Shown: positions 43,043 through 51,704, numbered from the stretch's first letter. The stretch is 64,000 nucleotides of DNA from DASYFG01 sp036498565 (GCA_036498565.1 DASYFG010000003.1:124001-188000), one strand, 5' to 3'. Notes: generated from the letters alone by a model not told the origin. Made by a program: numbers and translations.

Positions 43043-44485
43043 ATGGCTGAAAATGCTGCTGCTTCAATGAAGCGTGGTTTGAAAACGCGTCACGTCTCGA
43101 TGATTGCGTTGGGTGGTTCAATTGGGACCGGATTGTTTGTCGCGTCAGGGGCGGTTGTGGCGCAAGCCGGACCGTTAGGTGCTTTGGTGGCGTACGGCGC
43201 GATTGGTTTGATGGTATACTTCTTGATGACCAGTTTGGGTGAAATGGCGACTTACTCACCAACGTCAGGAAGCTTTTCTGATTACGCTGGCAAATATGTG
43301 GACCCCGCTTTGGGCTTTGCGATGGGCTGGAACTATTGGTTTAACTGGGCCATTACGTTGGCTGGTGACGTGGTTGCGGTTGGTTTGGTTGCAAGCTTCT
43401 GGTTCCCACATACACCAACGTGGATTTTCTCGGCGGTGGCCTTGGCTTTTATTTTCTTGATTAATTTGTTTTCGGTAGGCACTTTTGGAGAAGCTGAATA
43501 TTGGATGTCAATGATCAAAGTGGTGACGATTGTGCTTTTCTTGATTGCTGGATTGGCCATGATTTTTGGTATTATTCACACAAACATTGATGTGATGCAC
43601 AATTTGACGGCTGGGAACCACGGTTTTGTTGGTGGTTGGGGTGCGATTTTGAGCGTGTTCGTGGTGGCTGGATTTAGCTTCCAAGGAACAGAATTGATTG
43701 GAATTACAGCCGGTGAAGCCCAAGATCCTGAAAAAGCAGTGCCAAAGGCAATCAGCCAAGTATTCTGGCGGATTTTGATGTTCTACATTTTGGCTATTTT
43801 TGTGATTAGTGCGTTGGTCTACTACCAAGATCCACGTTTGTTGAGTTCTTCAACTGAAAATGTCGCGGTTTCGCCATTTGCGATTGTCTTTAAGAACGCA
43901 GGTATTGCGTTTGCGGCGAGTTTGATGAACGCGGTGATTTTGACGTCAATTGTTTCAAGTGCGAACTCTGGTTCATACGCGTCAACGCGGATGTTGTATG
44001 CAATGGCAAAGAACGGGCAAGCGCCAAAGATTTTCGCGAAGTTGTCATCACGCGGTGTGCCGGTCGCGGCTTTGATTTTGACGACAGCCGTTGGTTTGTT
44101 GGCGTTCATTTCACAAACAAAGGGTGGCGCCGTGGCGTACACGTGGTTGGTGAACGCCAGTGGTTTGACTGGATTTATTGCTTGGATTGGGATTGCGATT
44201 GCGCACTATCGTTTCCGTCGCGCGTTTGTGGCGCAAGGGCACAGTTTGAGCGAGTTGACTTATCGCGCAAAGTGGTTCCCGTTTGGTCCGATTTTGGCGT
44301 TGGTGATTTCAATTTTGGTGATTATTGGCCAAAATCCACAAAGTTTCTTGAAGTTTAATTTTGAAGAAATTGCCGTGACTTACTTGTCAGTACCGTTGTT
44401 TATTATTCTGTATGTCTATTACAAAGTGCGTTACAAGACGCGCAAAATTCCGTTGACCGAAGTTGATTTGACGCGTCAACGTTAA
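43043..44485 (+). CDS. lysP: Lysine-specific permease
   Basis: 480 residues. APC superfamily amino-acid permease of the LysP/GABA permease group with about 12 membrane helices. The N-terminal KTRHVSMIALGGSIGTGLFVA is the family signature, followed by GEMATYSPTSGSF and, near residue 290-310, NSGSYASTRMLYAMAKNG. The lysine riboswitch upstream supports lysine as substrate. It imports lysine by proton symport. The RBS TAGGAGG is strong, and its own terminator follows. Confidence 0.94.
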   Translation: MAENAAASMKRGLKTRHVSMIALGGSIGTGLFVASGAVVAQAGPLGALVAYGAIGLMVYFLMTSLGEMATYSPTSGSFSDYAGKYVDPALGFAMGWNYWFNWAITLAGDVVAVGLVASFWFPHTPTWIFSAVALAFIFLINLFSVGTFGEAEYWMSMIKVVTIVLFLIAGLAMIFGIIHTNIDVMHNLTAGNHGFVGGWGAILSVFVVAGFSFQGTELIGITAGEAQDPEKAVPKAISQVFWRILMFYILAIFVISALVYYQDPRLLSSSTENVAVSPFAIVFKNAGIAFAASLMNAVILTSIVSSANSGSYASTRMLYAMAKNGQAPKIFAKLSSRGVPVAALILTTAVGLLAFISQTKGGAVAYTWLVNASGLTGFIAWIGIAIAHYRFRRAFVAQGHSLSELTYRAKWFPFGPILALVISILVIIGQNPQSFLKFNFEEIAVTYLSVPLFIILYVYYKVRYKTRKIPLTEVDLTRQR

Positions 44486-44488
44486 TTC

Positions 44489-44518
44489 AAAAGGCAGCTG
44501 CCATGCGGCTGCCTTTTG
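44489..44518 (+). terminator. lysP terminator
   Basis: AAAAGGCAGC-N9-GCTGCCTTTT. It lies just before the next gene's -10 (TATACT, 44522-44527). Confidence 0.88.
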
Positions 44519-44545
44519 CGTTATACTAAAATCAGAGGAAACATC

Positions 44546-45286
44546 ATGAAACTTTGGAAAATTATTTTGCCGCTGCTTGTCTTGGTGGCACTGGGTGCGG
44601 GCGTGGTGCTAAGTCAAAAAAAGCCAGCCGAACCCACAAAAGTTGCTAAGAGTAGCAGTCAAGTCGTGAGTGATTTGCCAAAAGGCGTCAAAGCAAGCGA
44701 CTGGCAACTCAAGTTGGTCAACAAACAACACATGCTCAAACAAGAAATCGGCTTCACGCAAGCAACGATTGACGGCAAAGTCGTTGATGCACGCATTCAA
44801 AAAGCGGTGACCGACTTTATGGCTGGCGCTCAACAAGCGGGGTATGCGACGACTTTGGTATCAGGTTATCGGTCGATCGCTGATCAAACCAACGTCTACA
44901 ATACGTCAGTGGCGCAATATGAAGCCCAAGGAAAAAGCCACGCGGAAGCCGTCCGTTTAACTCAACTCGTCATTCAAACACCGGGCGCGTCAGAACATCA
45001 CACTGGTTTGGCGATTGATTTAGCTGGTGATGATGCGTTGGCGAAGTATCCGGCTTTGGAAGCGGGGATGGATCAGTTTGCCTCGCAACAATGGTTGATT
45101 CAACACGCGCCGGACTACGGTTTTGTCTTGCGGTATATGAACACAGCCACTTCGCGTAAAGAAACCGGCATTGATTATGAAAGCTGGCACTTCCGTTACG
45201 TCGGCGTGGCCAGTGCCAAGTATATGACGGCCAAAAACCTGACTTTAGAAGCCTATGTCGCCGAATTAAAGGCAGCTAATCGATAA
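44546..45286 (+). CDS. D-alanyl-D-alanine carboxypeptidase, VanY type (M15B)
   Basis: 246 residues from the ATG at 44546, which has AGAGGAA upstream; the frame extends to 44516 but without an RBS there. One N-terminal hydrophobic segment (about 4-23) precedes the zinc peptidase domain: SGYRS, PGASEHHTGLAIDLAG (zinc histidine and aspartate), and SWHFRYVG (catalytic Glu region and second zinc histidine). It is membrane-anchored outside the cell and trims D-Ala from peptidoglycan stems. In a species lacking vancomycin genes this is a housekeeping wall enzyme. Confidence 0.93.
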   Translation: MKLWKIILPLLVLVALGAGVVLSQKKPAEPTKVAKSSSQVVSDLPKGVKASDWQLKLVNKQHMLKQEIGFTQATIDGKVVDARIQKAVTDFMAGAQQAGYATTLVSGYRSIADQTNVYNTSVAQYEAQGKSHAEAVRLTQLVIQTPGASEHHTGLAIDLAGDDALAKYPALEAGMDQFASQQWLIQHAPDYGFVLRYMNTATSRKETGIDYESWHFRYVGVASAKYMTAKNLTLEAYVAELKAANR

Positions 45287-45300
45287 AACCGAACGGTTTT
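45285..45300 (+). terminator. Weak terminator or PurBox-like palindrome
   Basis: AAAACCG-aa-CGGTTTT overlaps the carboxypeptidase stop codon. The T-run is only four bases. The same bases fit 11 of 13 PurBox positions, so either reading is possible. Confidence 0.5.
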
Positions 45301-45314
45301 GCTAAAAAATTTAC

Positions 45315-45343
45315 TTAAAGTCTGCCTAAAAATTTGTTATACT
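45315..45343 (+). promoter_or_regulatory. Deoxynucleoside kinase promoter
   Basis: Weak TTAAAG (45315-45320), 17-bp spacer, extended TG-T-TATACT ending at 45343. Confidence 0.6.
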
Positions 45344-45373
45344 AGAAGCACTGTGAAATGAGGAATTATTTAT

Positions 45374-46018
45374 ATGATTGTTTTATCTGGTACTATCGGC
45401 GCGGGCAAAACGAGCTTGACGCAAATTTTGGCTGACCACTTGGGCTCAAAAGCGTTTTATGAAGGCGTTGATGACAACCCAATTTTGCCGTTGTTCTATG
45501 AAAATCAAAAAAAATACGCTTTCTTATTGCAAGTGTACTTGTTAAACAAGCGTTTGGCAGAAATCAAAGACGCATCTGATAATGTGTTGAACATTATTGA
45601 TCGCTCGATTTTTGAAGATGAATTATTCTTCAAATTAATGGCGGATCGTGGCGATGCGACGGATATTGAGGTGGACATCTACCGTTCTTTGTTGAACAAC
45701 ATGATGCAACCGTTGGACGGCGCGCCTGCCAAAGACCCTGATTTGTTGATTCACGTGCGCGTTAGCTTTGAAACGATGCTTGAACGGATCGCTAAGCGCG
45801 GTCGTGAATTTGAGCAATTGGAAAACAACAGCTACCTGTATGATTATTACAAAGATTTGAATGCGCGCTATGATGCGTGGTTTGAGGCGTATGACCGTTC
45901 GCCTAAGATTCAAATTGACGGGGATCGGTTTGATTTTGTTGATGATGAACAAGCGCGTGACATCGTGTTGGACATGATCGATGAAAAGTTGGCGCAATTA
46001 GGTGTTTCTTTGGCTTAA
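45374..46018 (+). CDS. Deoxynucleoside kinase
   Basis: 214 residues. P-loop SGTIGAGKTSL at residues 5-15, EGVDDNPILPLFY, DRSIFEDELFF (the DRS motif), and an arginine-rich lid (RIAKRGREFE). It matches the dAK/dGK family, which salvages deoxyadenosine, deoxyguanosine or deoxycytidine by 5' phosphorylation. The substrate range cannot be set from sequence. Monocistronic with the RBS TGAGGAA. Confidence 0.92.
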   Translation: MIVLSGTIGAGKTSLTQILADHLGSKAFYEGVDDNPILPLFYENQKKYAFLLQVYLLNKRLAEIKDASDNVLNIIDRSIFEDELFFKLMADRGDATDIEVDIYRSLLNNMMQPLDGAPAKDPDLLIHVRVSFETMLERIAKRGREFEQLENNSYLYDYYKDLNARYDAWFEAYDRSPKIQIDGDRFDFVDDEQARDIVLDMIDEKLAQLGVSLA

Positions 46019-46021
46019 AGC

Positions 46022-46050
46022 TTGCGTGGCGCGCGGTGGTGTGGTATATT
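46022..46050 (+). promoter_or_regulatory. Promoter of the serS T-box leader
   Basis: TTGCGT (46022-46027), 17-bp spacer, TATATT (46045-46050), immediately after the kinase stop. Confidence 0.7.
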
Positions 46051-46056
46051 TTTGGT

Positions 46057-46288
46057 AACGGATGCCATAAGTAAGCGCACTGCAGGAAGTCGACGGTTAA
46101 TGCGAGTCGATCGCGCTGAAACTCCAGCATTTTCGCTCATTTGACGGGTAATGCCGTCCGGAAGTTGTCTCGTTATCGACATAACAAGTGCCAAAAATAG
46201 CGCGGTTGCCGCCTGTATTTGGAAATTGGGTGGTACCACGGAATCGCATGTTTTCGTCCCTGTTTGGGATGTGAACGTGCGTTTTTTT
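46057..46288 (+). ncRNA. Serine T-box leader
   Basis: The T-box sequence TGGGTGGTACCACGG (46227-46241) contains the UGG bulge that pairs with the tRNA acceptor end. Stem I has the AGTA element (46070-46073) on its 5' side and GAAAC-TCC-A on its 3' side; TCC (46123-46125) is the likely serine specifier codon. The terminator stem (46245-46281) with T7 follows. Uncharged tRNA-Ser should stabilise the antiterminator and allow serS expression. Confidence 0.93.
46245..46288 (+). terminator. T-box-controlled terminator of serS
   Basis: A long imperfect stem with the core GTCCC-tgttt-GGGAT and the base CGCA/TGCG, then T7. Confidence 0.88.
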
Positions 46289-46320
46289 GTTTTTCAACCA
46301 TATAAAAGGAGTTTAGAATT

Positions 46321-47616
46321 ATGTTAGATATGAAATATTTACGTCAAAACCCAGCTGAAGCGGCACAACGTTTGGCAGATCGTGGTGTTGATGCAGGACA
46401 AGTAACGGCTTTGTTGAACGCTGATGAAGCGCGTCGTGCCGCGATTCAAGAAGTGGAGACGCTTAAAGCACAACGTAACGAAGTGACGGACAAAATCGCT
46501 TTTGCTAAGCGCAACAAGGAAGACGCCAGCGAGGCGATTGCCGAAATGCAAGCAGTTGGTGCGCGCATTAAAGAATTGGACGCCAAACAAGCTGAATTAG
46601 ATGCGCAAGTTGCCGATATTGCAGCGCATTTGCCAAATATGGCACATGAATCAGTGCCAGTCGGCGCCGATGAAGAAGCCAACGTTGAACAACGTCAGTG
46701 GGAACCGGCCGATTACCAAGGTCGTCCAGCAGCACATACGCAAGCACCGGCCTGGTTGAAACCTCACTTTGAAATTGGGGAAAACTTGGGTATTTTGGAC
46801 TTTGAGCGCGGTGCCAAAGTATCTGGTTCACGCTTCTTGTATTATGTGGGCGACGGCGCGCGTTTGGAACGGGCGGTTTATAACTTTATGCTCGATCAAC
46901 ACGCCGAAGAAGGTTATGTGGAAATGATCACGCCAATCGTCGTGAACAACGAAGCAATGTATGGCACAGGTCAATACCCAAAGTTTGAAGACGATGCTTA
47001 TCGTGTGGAAGGTTTGGATCAAACGTACATTCCAACTGCCGAAGTGCCTTTGACCAACTATTACCGTGAAGAAATTATTGACGCGGACAAGTTGCCAATT
47101 TCGGTGACGGCCATTTCACCAAGTTTCCGTAAAGAAGCGGGTTCAGCCGGCAAAGACACGCGTGGATTGATTCGTTTGCACCAATTTAACAAAGTCGAAA
47201 TGGTTAAGTTCGCCAAGCCAGAACAATCTTACGCCGAATTGGAAAAGATGACGGCCAACGCCGAAAACATCTTGCAAAAGCTTGGTTTGCCATACCACGT
47301 GATTGCTTTGTCAACGGGCGACATGGGCTTCTCGGCCGCGAAAACTTATGACTTAGAAGTCTGGTTGCCAGCTGAAAATAAGTACCGCGAAATTTCTTCT
47401 GTGTCAAACACAGAAAGTTTCCAAGCCCGTCGCGCCCGCATCCAATACCGCGATGACAATGGCAAACTACAATTCGTTCACACGTTGAACGGATCGGGCT
47501 TGGCAGTTGGTCGCACGGTGGCCGCGATTTTGGAAAACTACCAAAACGAAGATGGCTCAGTGACGATTCCAGAAGTCTTGCGTCCGTACTTTGGAAAGGC
47601 TAAAATTGAAGCATGA
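46321..47616 (+). CDS. serS: Seryl-tRNA synthetase
   Basis: 431 residues, full length. An N-terminal coiled-coil arm (about 1-105) that clasps the long arm of tRNA-Ser is followed by the class II catalytic core: motif 1 near residue 210, TAEVPLTNYYREE, motif 2 SPSFRKEAGSAGKDTRG, ISSVSNTESFQARR, and motif 3 LNGSGLAVGRT. It charges tRNA-Ser with serine. It is controlled by the T-box upstream; the RBS is AAGGAG. It overlaps dacA by 4 bp. Confidence 0.97.
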   Translation: MLDMKYLRQNPAEAAQRLADRGVDAGQVTALLNADEARRAAIQEVETLKAQRNEVTDKIAFAKRNKEDASEAIAEMQAVGARIKELDAKQAELDAQVADIAAHLPNMAHESVPVGADEEANVEQRQWEPADYQGRPAAHTQAPAWLKPHFEIGENLGILDFERGAKVSGSRFLYYVGDGARLERAVYNFMLDQHAEEGYVEMITPIVVNNEAMYGTGQYPKFEDDAYRVEGLDQTYIPTAEVPLTNYYREEIIDADKLPISVTAISPSFRKEAGSAGKDTRGLIRLHQFNKVEMVKFAKPEQSYAELEKMTANAENILQKLGLPYHVIALSTGDMGFSAAKTYDLEVWLPAENKYREISSVSNTESFQARRARIQYRDDNGKLQFVHTLNGSGLAVGRTVAAILENYQNEDGSVTIPEVLRPYFGKAKIEA

Positions 47617-48833
47617 AGAAATTGATGCTCACAATCTTGACGATGGCACTGTTTTGGACAGTGCCATTTTCTGTTCATGCCGCACTGTTCACGCCGACAG
47701 TTGATAGTAAGGCAGCGCTTGTGGTCGACGTGCAAACCGGCCAAGTTTTAGCTGACAAAAACGGCGCGCAACGTTTGCCGATTGCGTCTTTGTCCAAGTT
47801 GTTGACGGTTTATTTGGTGGAAAAAGCCATTCAAGACGGGCGCTTAACGATTACAACGCCCGTGAAAATTCCAGCCAATATCGCAACTTTTAGCCAAAAT
47901 AGCGCGGTGGCCAACGTGCCTTTGCAAGCCAATAAGACTTATACGGTCAAAGATTTGCTGAATGCGACGTTGCTGCCGAGTGCCAATGGCGCTGCTTTGG
48001 CGTTGGGGTATGCAGTTGCTGGGGATGAAGCGACTTTTCAACAGCAGATGAGCGACCAGCTGGCGGCTTGGGGCATCAAGAATGTGCCAATTTATTCCGC
48101 GTCTGGTTTGAGCAATGCGGACATGGGTGTTTTTGCGACGAAGAATGCGCCCGCTAAAGCGGAGAATCGTTTGTCTGCGCGTGAAGTTGCTATCGTTGCG
48201 CAACATTTGATCAAAGAATTTCCGTCAATCACGGCCATCACGCGCCAATCTACGGCTGTTTTTGCTGGCCAAACGATTAACAATGTCAATCCGTTACTGA
48301 CGGAAAAAAATAGTCGTTGGTTGGGCCTTAAAACGGGTTCGACGCCCTACGATGGCTATAATTTTGTCGGTCTGACGACATTGGCCAAGCGCCAAGTGTT
48401 AACTGTGGTGCTGAATAACAAAGATTTCGACGATACATTCACAGATACGCAGCACCTTTATGCGCAAACAACCGCCAAGGTGACGCTCAAAACCCTTGCC
48501 AAAGGCACGTTAGCGCAAGATGAACCAACCGTTTTGCGCGCCAAAACTGGCAAAATGGCGGTTGCCACAAACCAAGTGATGAATTTATTTGTCCCTAAAA
48601 ATCAAACGAGCAAGTTCACACTGACTGATTTTAAGGCGCAGTCGTTCAAATTACCGGCGGTCAAAGCAACGGTGGTTGGCCATATGACGGTTCAAGCGTC
48701 AGGCATAACGGCCGATTATTTAGGGGCACAGCCAAAAGTTGAGATGGTCACGGCCAAAAAAGTGGCCGCGGCCAATTGGTTTGTGCGGACGTGGCGTCAA
48801 TTATTTGAAAAAAGTCAGTATGATTTGCCATAA
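47613..48833 (+). CDS. dacA: D-alanyl-D-alanine carboxypeptidase (PBP5-type, S11)
   Basis: 406 residues. A signal peptide (about 1-22, ending FSVHAA) is followed by the serine peptidase domain with all three motifs: SLSK (SxxK, near residue 53), SANG (SxN, about 123), and KTG (about 249). A C-terminal beta domain and a short amphipathic end (WFVRTWRQLFEKS) would dock it to the membrane. It removes the terminal D-Ala from peptidoglycan. It is coupled to serS by ATGA, so it probably also answers to the serine T-box. Confidence 0.93.
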   Translation: MKKLMLTILTMALFWTVPFSVHAALFTPTVDSKAALVVDVQTGQVLADKNGAQRLPIASLSKLLTVYLVEKAIQDGRLTITTPVKIPANIATFSQNSAVANVPLQANKTYTVKDLLNATLLPSANGAALALGYAVAGDEATFQQQMSDQLAAWGIKNVPIYSASGLSNADMGVFATKNAPAKAENRLSAREVAIVAQHLIKEFPSITAITRQSTAVFAGQTINNVNPLLTEKNSRWLGLKTGSTPYDGYNFVGLTTLAKRQVLTVVLNNKDFDDTFTDTQHLYAQTTAKVTLKTLAKGTLAQDEPTVLRAKTGKMAVATNQVMNLFVPKNQTSKFTLTDFKAQSFKLPAVKATVVGHMTVQASGITADYLGAQPKVEMVTAKKVAAANWFVRTWRQLFEKSQYDLP

Positions 48834-48886
48834 ATATTGACACCGCGGTGATTTTTCGGTAAGATTAAAAAGTTAATTTTAACTGT

Positions 48887-48968
48887 GCCCGAGTGGCGGA
48901 ACTGGCAGACGCGCTGGATTTAGGTTCCAGTGCCGCAAGGCGTGCAGGTTCGATTCCTGTCTCGGGTA
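48887..48968 (+). tRNA. tRNA-Leu (anticodon UAG)
   Basis: Acceptor GCCCGAG pairs with CTCGGGT (G-U at the first pair). Anticodon arm CTGGA-TTTAGGT-TCCAG with anticodon TAG, a long variable arm (GTGCCGCAAGGCGT) as expected for leucine, and T-arm GCAGGTTCGATTCCTGT. CCA is not encoded. The short frame through this gene is not a protein. Confidence 0.96.
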
Positions 48969-48970
48969 GC

Positions 48971-49000
48971 AAAAGCACTGATTTTATCAGTGCTTTTTTT
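48971..49000 (+). terminator. Terminator after tRNA-Leu
   Basis: AAAAGCACTGAT-ttt-ATCAGTGCTTTT, then T's. Confidence 0.92.
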
Positions 49001-49037
49001 GATAAAAAAATTTTAATAAAAGTTCTCTACAAATTGC

Positions 49038-49066
49038 TTTACAAAGCACGCAACATCGGCCATAAT
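49038..49066 (+). promoter_or_regulatory. Promoter of the hypothetical gene at 49108
   Basis: TTTACA (49038-49043), 17-bp spacer, CATAAT (49061-49066). Confidence 0.65.
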
Positions 49067-49107
49067 ACTTACAAGAACAAATAAAGTGATCTTGGTAGGG
49101 GCCAGAC

Positions 49108-49638
49108 ATGCATTTTAAATTTGAAGAAATTACAAATCCAGAGACGAAGCTCGTGCAATTCACGATCACGCATCAGTGGGAAGCGCCGGAAGGCGAATCG
49201 CTTTATTATGCGCTGTCACCCCGCTTGGCCGAACGGTTGGGCATTAACTGGGATGACTTGGCGGAATTGCCAGCAGATGCTGCGCCACAGACGACTTTTT
49301 ACGCGGCCGTGCACACGTTAGAAACACCCGTTGAAGACATCGATCAATTTATTTTGGTGAAAAATGAACTTGATTTGGCCGATGATTTGTTTATCACCGC
49401 GCCTTTGGAAGACGCTCATGTGATGGAAAATCCGGCCGCAGAAGTTGGACCATTTTTGTACGACATGTACGCCGCCGCAGTTTATGAAGGGAAACGTACT
49501 TATGCGCTTGATGAAAAAGCGTTGGGGACGTTGCCGGATGAATGGTGGGGCTTGTACCGATTCCCAAGCGATTTATTGGCGAGTTGGGATGCAAATGAAG
49601 ATACGATTATTCACGGGTTAGTGAACCGGGATATTTAA
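49108..49638 (+). CDS. Hypothetical acidic cytoplasmic protein
   Basis: 176 residues, not recognised. Very acidic, rich in D, E and aromatic residues, with no signal peptide, membrane helix or cysteine. A WxxxxxFPSDLLASW-like stretch is near the C-terminus. A promoter, a plausible Shine-Dalgarno sequence (GTAGGGG) and a terminator flank it, so it is a real single-gene unit. Function unknown. Confidence 0.75.
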   Translation: MHFKFEEITNPETKLVQFTITHQWEAPEGESLYYALSPRLAERLGINWDDLAELPADAAPQTTFYAAVHTLETPVEDIDQFILVKNELDLADDLFITAPLEDAHVMENPAAEVGPFLYDMYAAAVYEGKRTYALDEKALGTLPDEWWGLYRFPSDLLASWDANEDTIIHGLVNRDI

Positions 49639-49666
49639 AAAAGCGACCGCTGTGGTCGCTTTTTTT
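49637..49666. terminator. Bidirectional intrinsic terminator
   Basis: AAAAAAGCGACC-gctgt-GGTCGC-TTTTTTT. Shared by the hypothetical gene and the convergent glutathione peroxidase gene. Confidence 0.9.
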
Positions 49667-50144
49667 ATGCGGTTAATACTTTTTCAATCGCAGGAATCAT
49701 CTTTTCAGGTTCTGTTTGCGGAGCAAAGCGTTCGACGACGTTTCCTGTGGCATCGACTAGGAATTTGGTGAAATTCCACTTAATCGCATCGCCTAGCAAA
49801 CTTCCTTTGGCATGTTGTAAATGCTTGAAAAGTGGCAACGCATCGGCGCCGTTCACATCGTGAATGGTGTGCATCGGAAAATCAACCCCGTAGGTCATGC
49901 GACAAGCTTGCGCGGCGTCTTGGCTGGAATCCAGTTCTTGATGAAATTGGTTCGATGGAAAACCTAGTACGACCAAACCTTGGTCGCGGTATTGTTCATA
50001 CAAGTCTTCTAGCCCCGCAAATTGACCGGCAAAACCGCATTTTGTCGCAGTATTAACGATGATCAAGGGATGACCAGCGTATTTTGAAAGCGAATAAGGC
50101 GTGCCGTCCTCAAGCGTCACGTCGAAATCATAAACAGTTGTCAT
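49665..50144 (-). CDS. Glutathione peroxidase family protein (Cys type)
   Basis: 159 residues. Peroxidase with the catalytic triad: Cys in NTATKCGFAGQ (about residue 37), Gln in GFPSNQFHQ, and Trp in IKWNFTKFLVD. The common second cysteine of GFPCNQF is a serine here; the cysteine in AACRMTYG may serve instead. These enzymes remove organic hydroperoxides or H2O2 in the cytoplasm, usually with thioredoxin. The RBS AAAGGAGG is strong. Its promoter spacer holds an inverted repeat. Confidence 0.93.
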   Translation of the reverse strand: MTTVYDFDVTLEDGTPYSLSKYAGHPLIIVNTATKCGFAGQFAGLEDLYEQYRDQGLVVLGFPSNQFHQELDSSQDAAQACRMTYGVDFPMHTIHDVNGADALPLFKHLQHAKGSLLGDAIKWNFTKFLVDATGNVVERFAPQTEPEKMIPAIEKVLTA

Positions 50145-50166
50145 GGCAAAGCCTCCTTTACGCTCT

Positions 50167-50189
50167 ATTATACACTTTCAAAATGAAAG
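50167..50189 (-). promoter_or_regulatory. Glutathione peroxidase promoter with inverted repeat
   Basis: On the minus strand TATAAT lies at 50172-50167, and CTTTC-N5-GAAAG (50175-50189) sits directly upstream in the spacer. Candidate repressor site. Confidence 0.4.
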
Positions 50190-50209
50190 CGTTTTATTTT
50201 TCGCTTTTA

Positions 50210-50228
50210 ATGTGATGAAAGGTCACAT
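50210..50228. promoter_or_regulatory. CRP/FNR-like inverted repeat
   Basis: ATGTGA-N7-TCACAT, perfect 6-bp arms, in the divergent region between glutathione peroxidase and the MHS transporter. The spacing (TGTGA-N7-TCACA) is one base longer than the CRP consensus. Confidence 0.4.
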
Positions 50229-50291
50229 GAAACACCAGAAAATGGTTGAGAATTGTTACAATGAAGGCACTAAAATGAAAGGAGTAGTGTG

Positions 50292-51560
50292 ATGCAAGAA
50301 CGTGAAAGATGGATTGCTGGCCAAATTATGCGCGGATCGTTGGGTAATTTGGTGGAATGGTTTGATTGGTACACGTATGCCGCTTTTGCGGTGTACTTTT
50401 CTGGGGCATTTTTCCCGAGTGAGGATCCGACGAGCCAGCTTTTAAGTGCGGCTGCGGTGTTTGCGGTGGGATTTTTGATGCGGCCGATTGGTAGTTTTGT
50501 TTTGGGGAAGTATGCCGACCAGCGCGGTCGTCGCGCGGCGCTCACACTCTCCGTTTTGTTGATGGCGGGCGGTTCGTTGGTGATTGCACTGACGCCAAGT
50601 TATGCGCAGATTGGGATTTTCGCGCCGATTATTTTGGTTTTGGTGCGCTTGGTCCAAGGTTTGTCGTTGGGTGGTGAATACGGGACATCGGCGACGTATT
50701 TGTCTGAGATGGCCACGCGTGGGCGCCGTGGGTTTTACGCGTCATTTCAATATGTGACGTTAATTGCGGGACAATTATTAGCCTTATTGGTCCAAATTAT
50801 TTTGCAAAACACGCTAAGTGACGCCACGATTATGGCGTGGGGCTGGCGTATTCCGTTTGTCATCGGCGCGCTGGCGGCGATTATTGTCTTGATTTTACGG
50901 TTGCAAATGGCGGAATCAGCGGATTTTCAAGCTGCGACGAATCAAAATAAAGGCACCTTGCGCGAACTGGCCAAGTATCCACGCCAAGTTTTAACGGTAA
51001 TCGGCCTCACGTTGGGCGGCACGATTGCGTTTTATACGTACACAACGTATTTGCAAAAGTTCATGATCAACACGATGCAATTGCCAAAAGAAGTTGTGAC
51101 GTGGGTGAATTTTGGCGCACTATTGATTTTTATGGTGCTCCAACCGGTGTTTGGGGCAATCTCTGATCGCATTGGGCGGCGCCCGTTGCTGTTATGGTTT
51201 GGCGGATTGGGCACGCTAGGGACTGTGCCTTTGCTAACGACTTTGGCAAATAGTCATAGCGCATGGACGGCGTTTTGGCTGATGTTGGTTGGCTTAATCA
51301 TTGTGAGCGGCTACACGTCGATTAATGCAGTGGTCAAAGCCGAAATGTTTCCCACCGAAGTGCGCGCGCTGGGCGTGGGTTTGCCGTATGGTTTAACGGT
51401 GGCGCTTTTTGGTGGCACGGTGGAATATGTCGCTTTGGATTTAAAGCAGGCGGGACATGAAAACTGGTTTTTCTGGTACGTCGCCGGGGCGATTTTGATC
51501 AGTTTGCTGACTTATTTGCGAATGGCGGATACAAAACATACATCCACTTTGGATAATTAA
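50292..51560 (+). CDS. MFS transporter, metabolite:H+ symporter (MHS) family
   Basis: 422 residues, 12 membrane helices. The N-terminal GNLVEWFDWYTYAAFA and the loop GKYADQRGRRAAL are hallmarks of the MHS family (ProP, ShiA, KgtP), which takes up osmolytes or organic acids with protons. The substrate is not predictable. The ATG at 50292 is preferred over the adjacent GTG at 50289; AAAGGAG precedes it. It has an extended -10 candidate (TG-T-TACAAT) about 30 bases upstream. It is divergent from glutathione peroxidase. Confidence 0.9.
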   Translation: MQERERWIAGQIMRGSLGNLVEWFDWYTYAAFAVYFSGAFFPSEDPTSQLLSAAAVFAVGFLMRPIGSFVLGKYADQRGRRAALTLSVLLMAGGSLVIALTPSYAQIGIFAPIILVLVRLVQGLSLGGEYGTSATYLSEMATRGRRGFYASFQYVTLIAGQLLALLVQIILQNTLSDATIMAWGWRIPFVIGALAAIIVLILRLQMAESADFQAATNQNKGTLRELAKYPRQVLTVIGLTLGGTIAFYTYTTYLQKFMINTMQLPKEVVTWVNFGALLIFMVLQPVFGAISDRIGRRPLLLWFGGLGTLGTVPLLTTLANSHSAWTAFWLMLVGLIIVSGYTSINAVVKAEMFPTEVRALGVGLPYGLTVALFGGTVEYVALDLKQAGHENWFFWYVAGAILISLLTYLRMADTKHTSTLDN

Positions 51561-51561
51561 C

Positions 51562-51590
51562 TTGCGTACCGGGCTAAAATCTGGTAAATT
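51562..51590 (+). promoter_or_regulatory. tRNA-Thr promoter
   Basis: TTGCGT (51562-51567), 17-bp spacer, TAAATT (51585-51590), directly after the transporter stop. Confidence 0.6.
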
Positions 51591-51628
51591 ATTTACTTGT
51601 AGTTTGGATTTTCCAAAATACAGGTAAA

Positions 51629-51701
51629 GCCGCTATGGCTCAGTAGGTAGAGCGCACCCATGGTAAGGGTGAGGTCCCGGGTTCGATTCCCGGTGGTGGC
51701 A
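51629..51701 (+). tRNA. tRNA-Thr (anticodon GGU)
   Basis: Acceptor GCCGCTA pairs with TGGTGGC. Anticodon arm CACCC-ATGGTAA-GGGTG gives anticodon GGT. T-arm CCCGGGTTCGATTCCCGG. CCA not encoded. Followed by a strong terminator. Confidence 0.96.
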
Positions 51702-51704
51702 GAG

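Noticed and set aside
44546..45286. VanY-type gene as a vancomycin-resistance determinant
   Set aside because: No vanH, vanA or vanX homologues or two-component system are nearby; single VanY-like enzymes are ordinary wall enzymes.
48893..49084. 63-codon frame starting in tRNA-Leu
   Set aside because: It is a translation of the tRNA gene and runs through its terminator.
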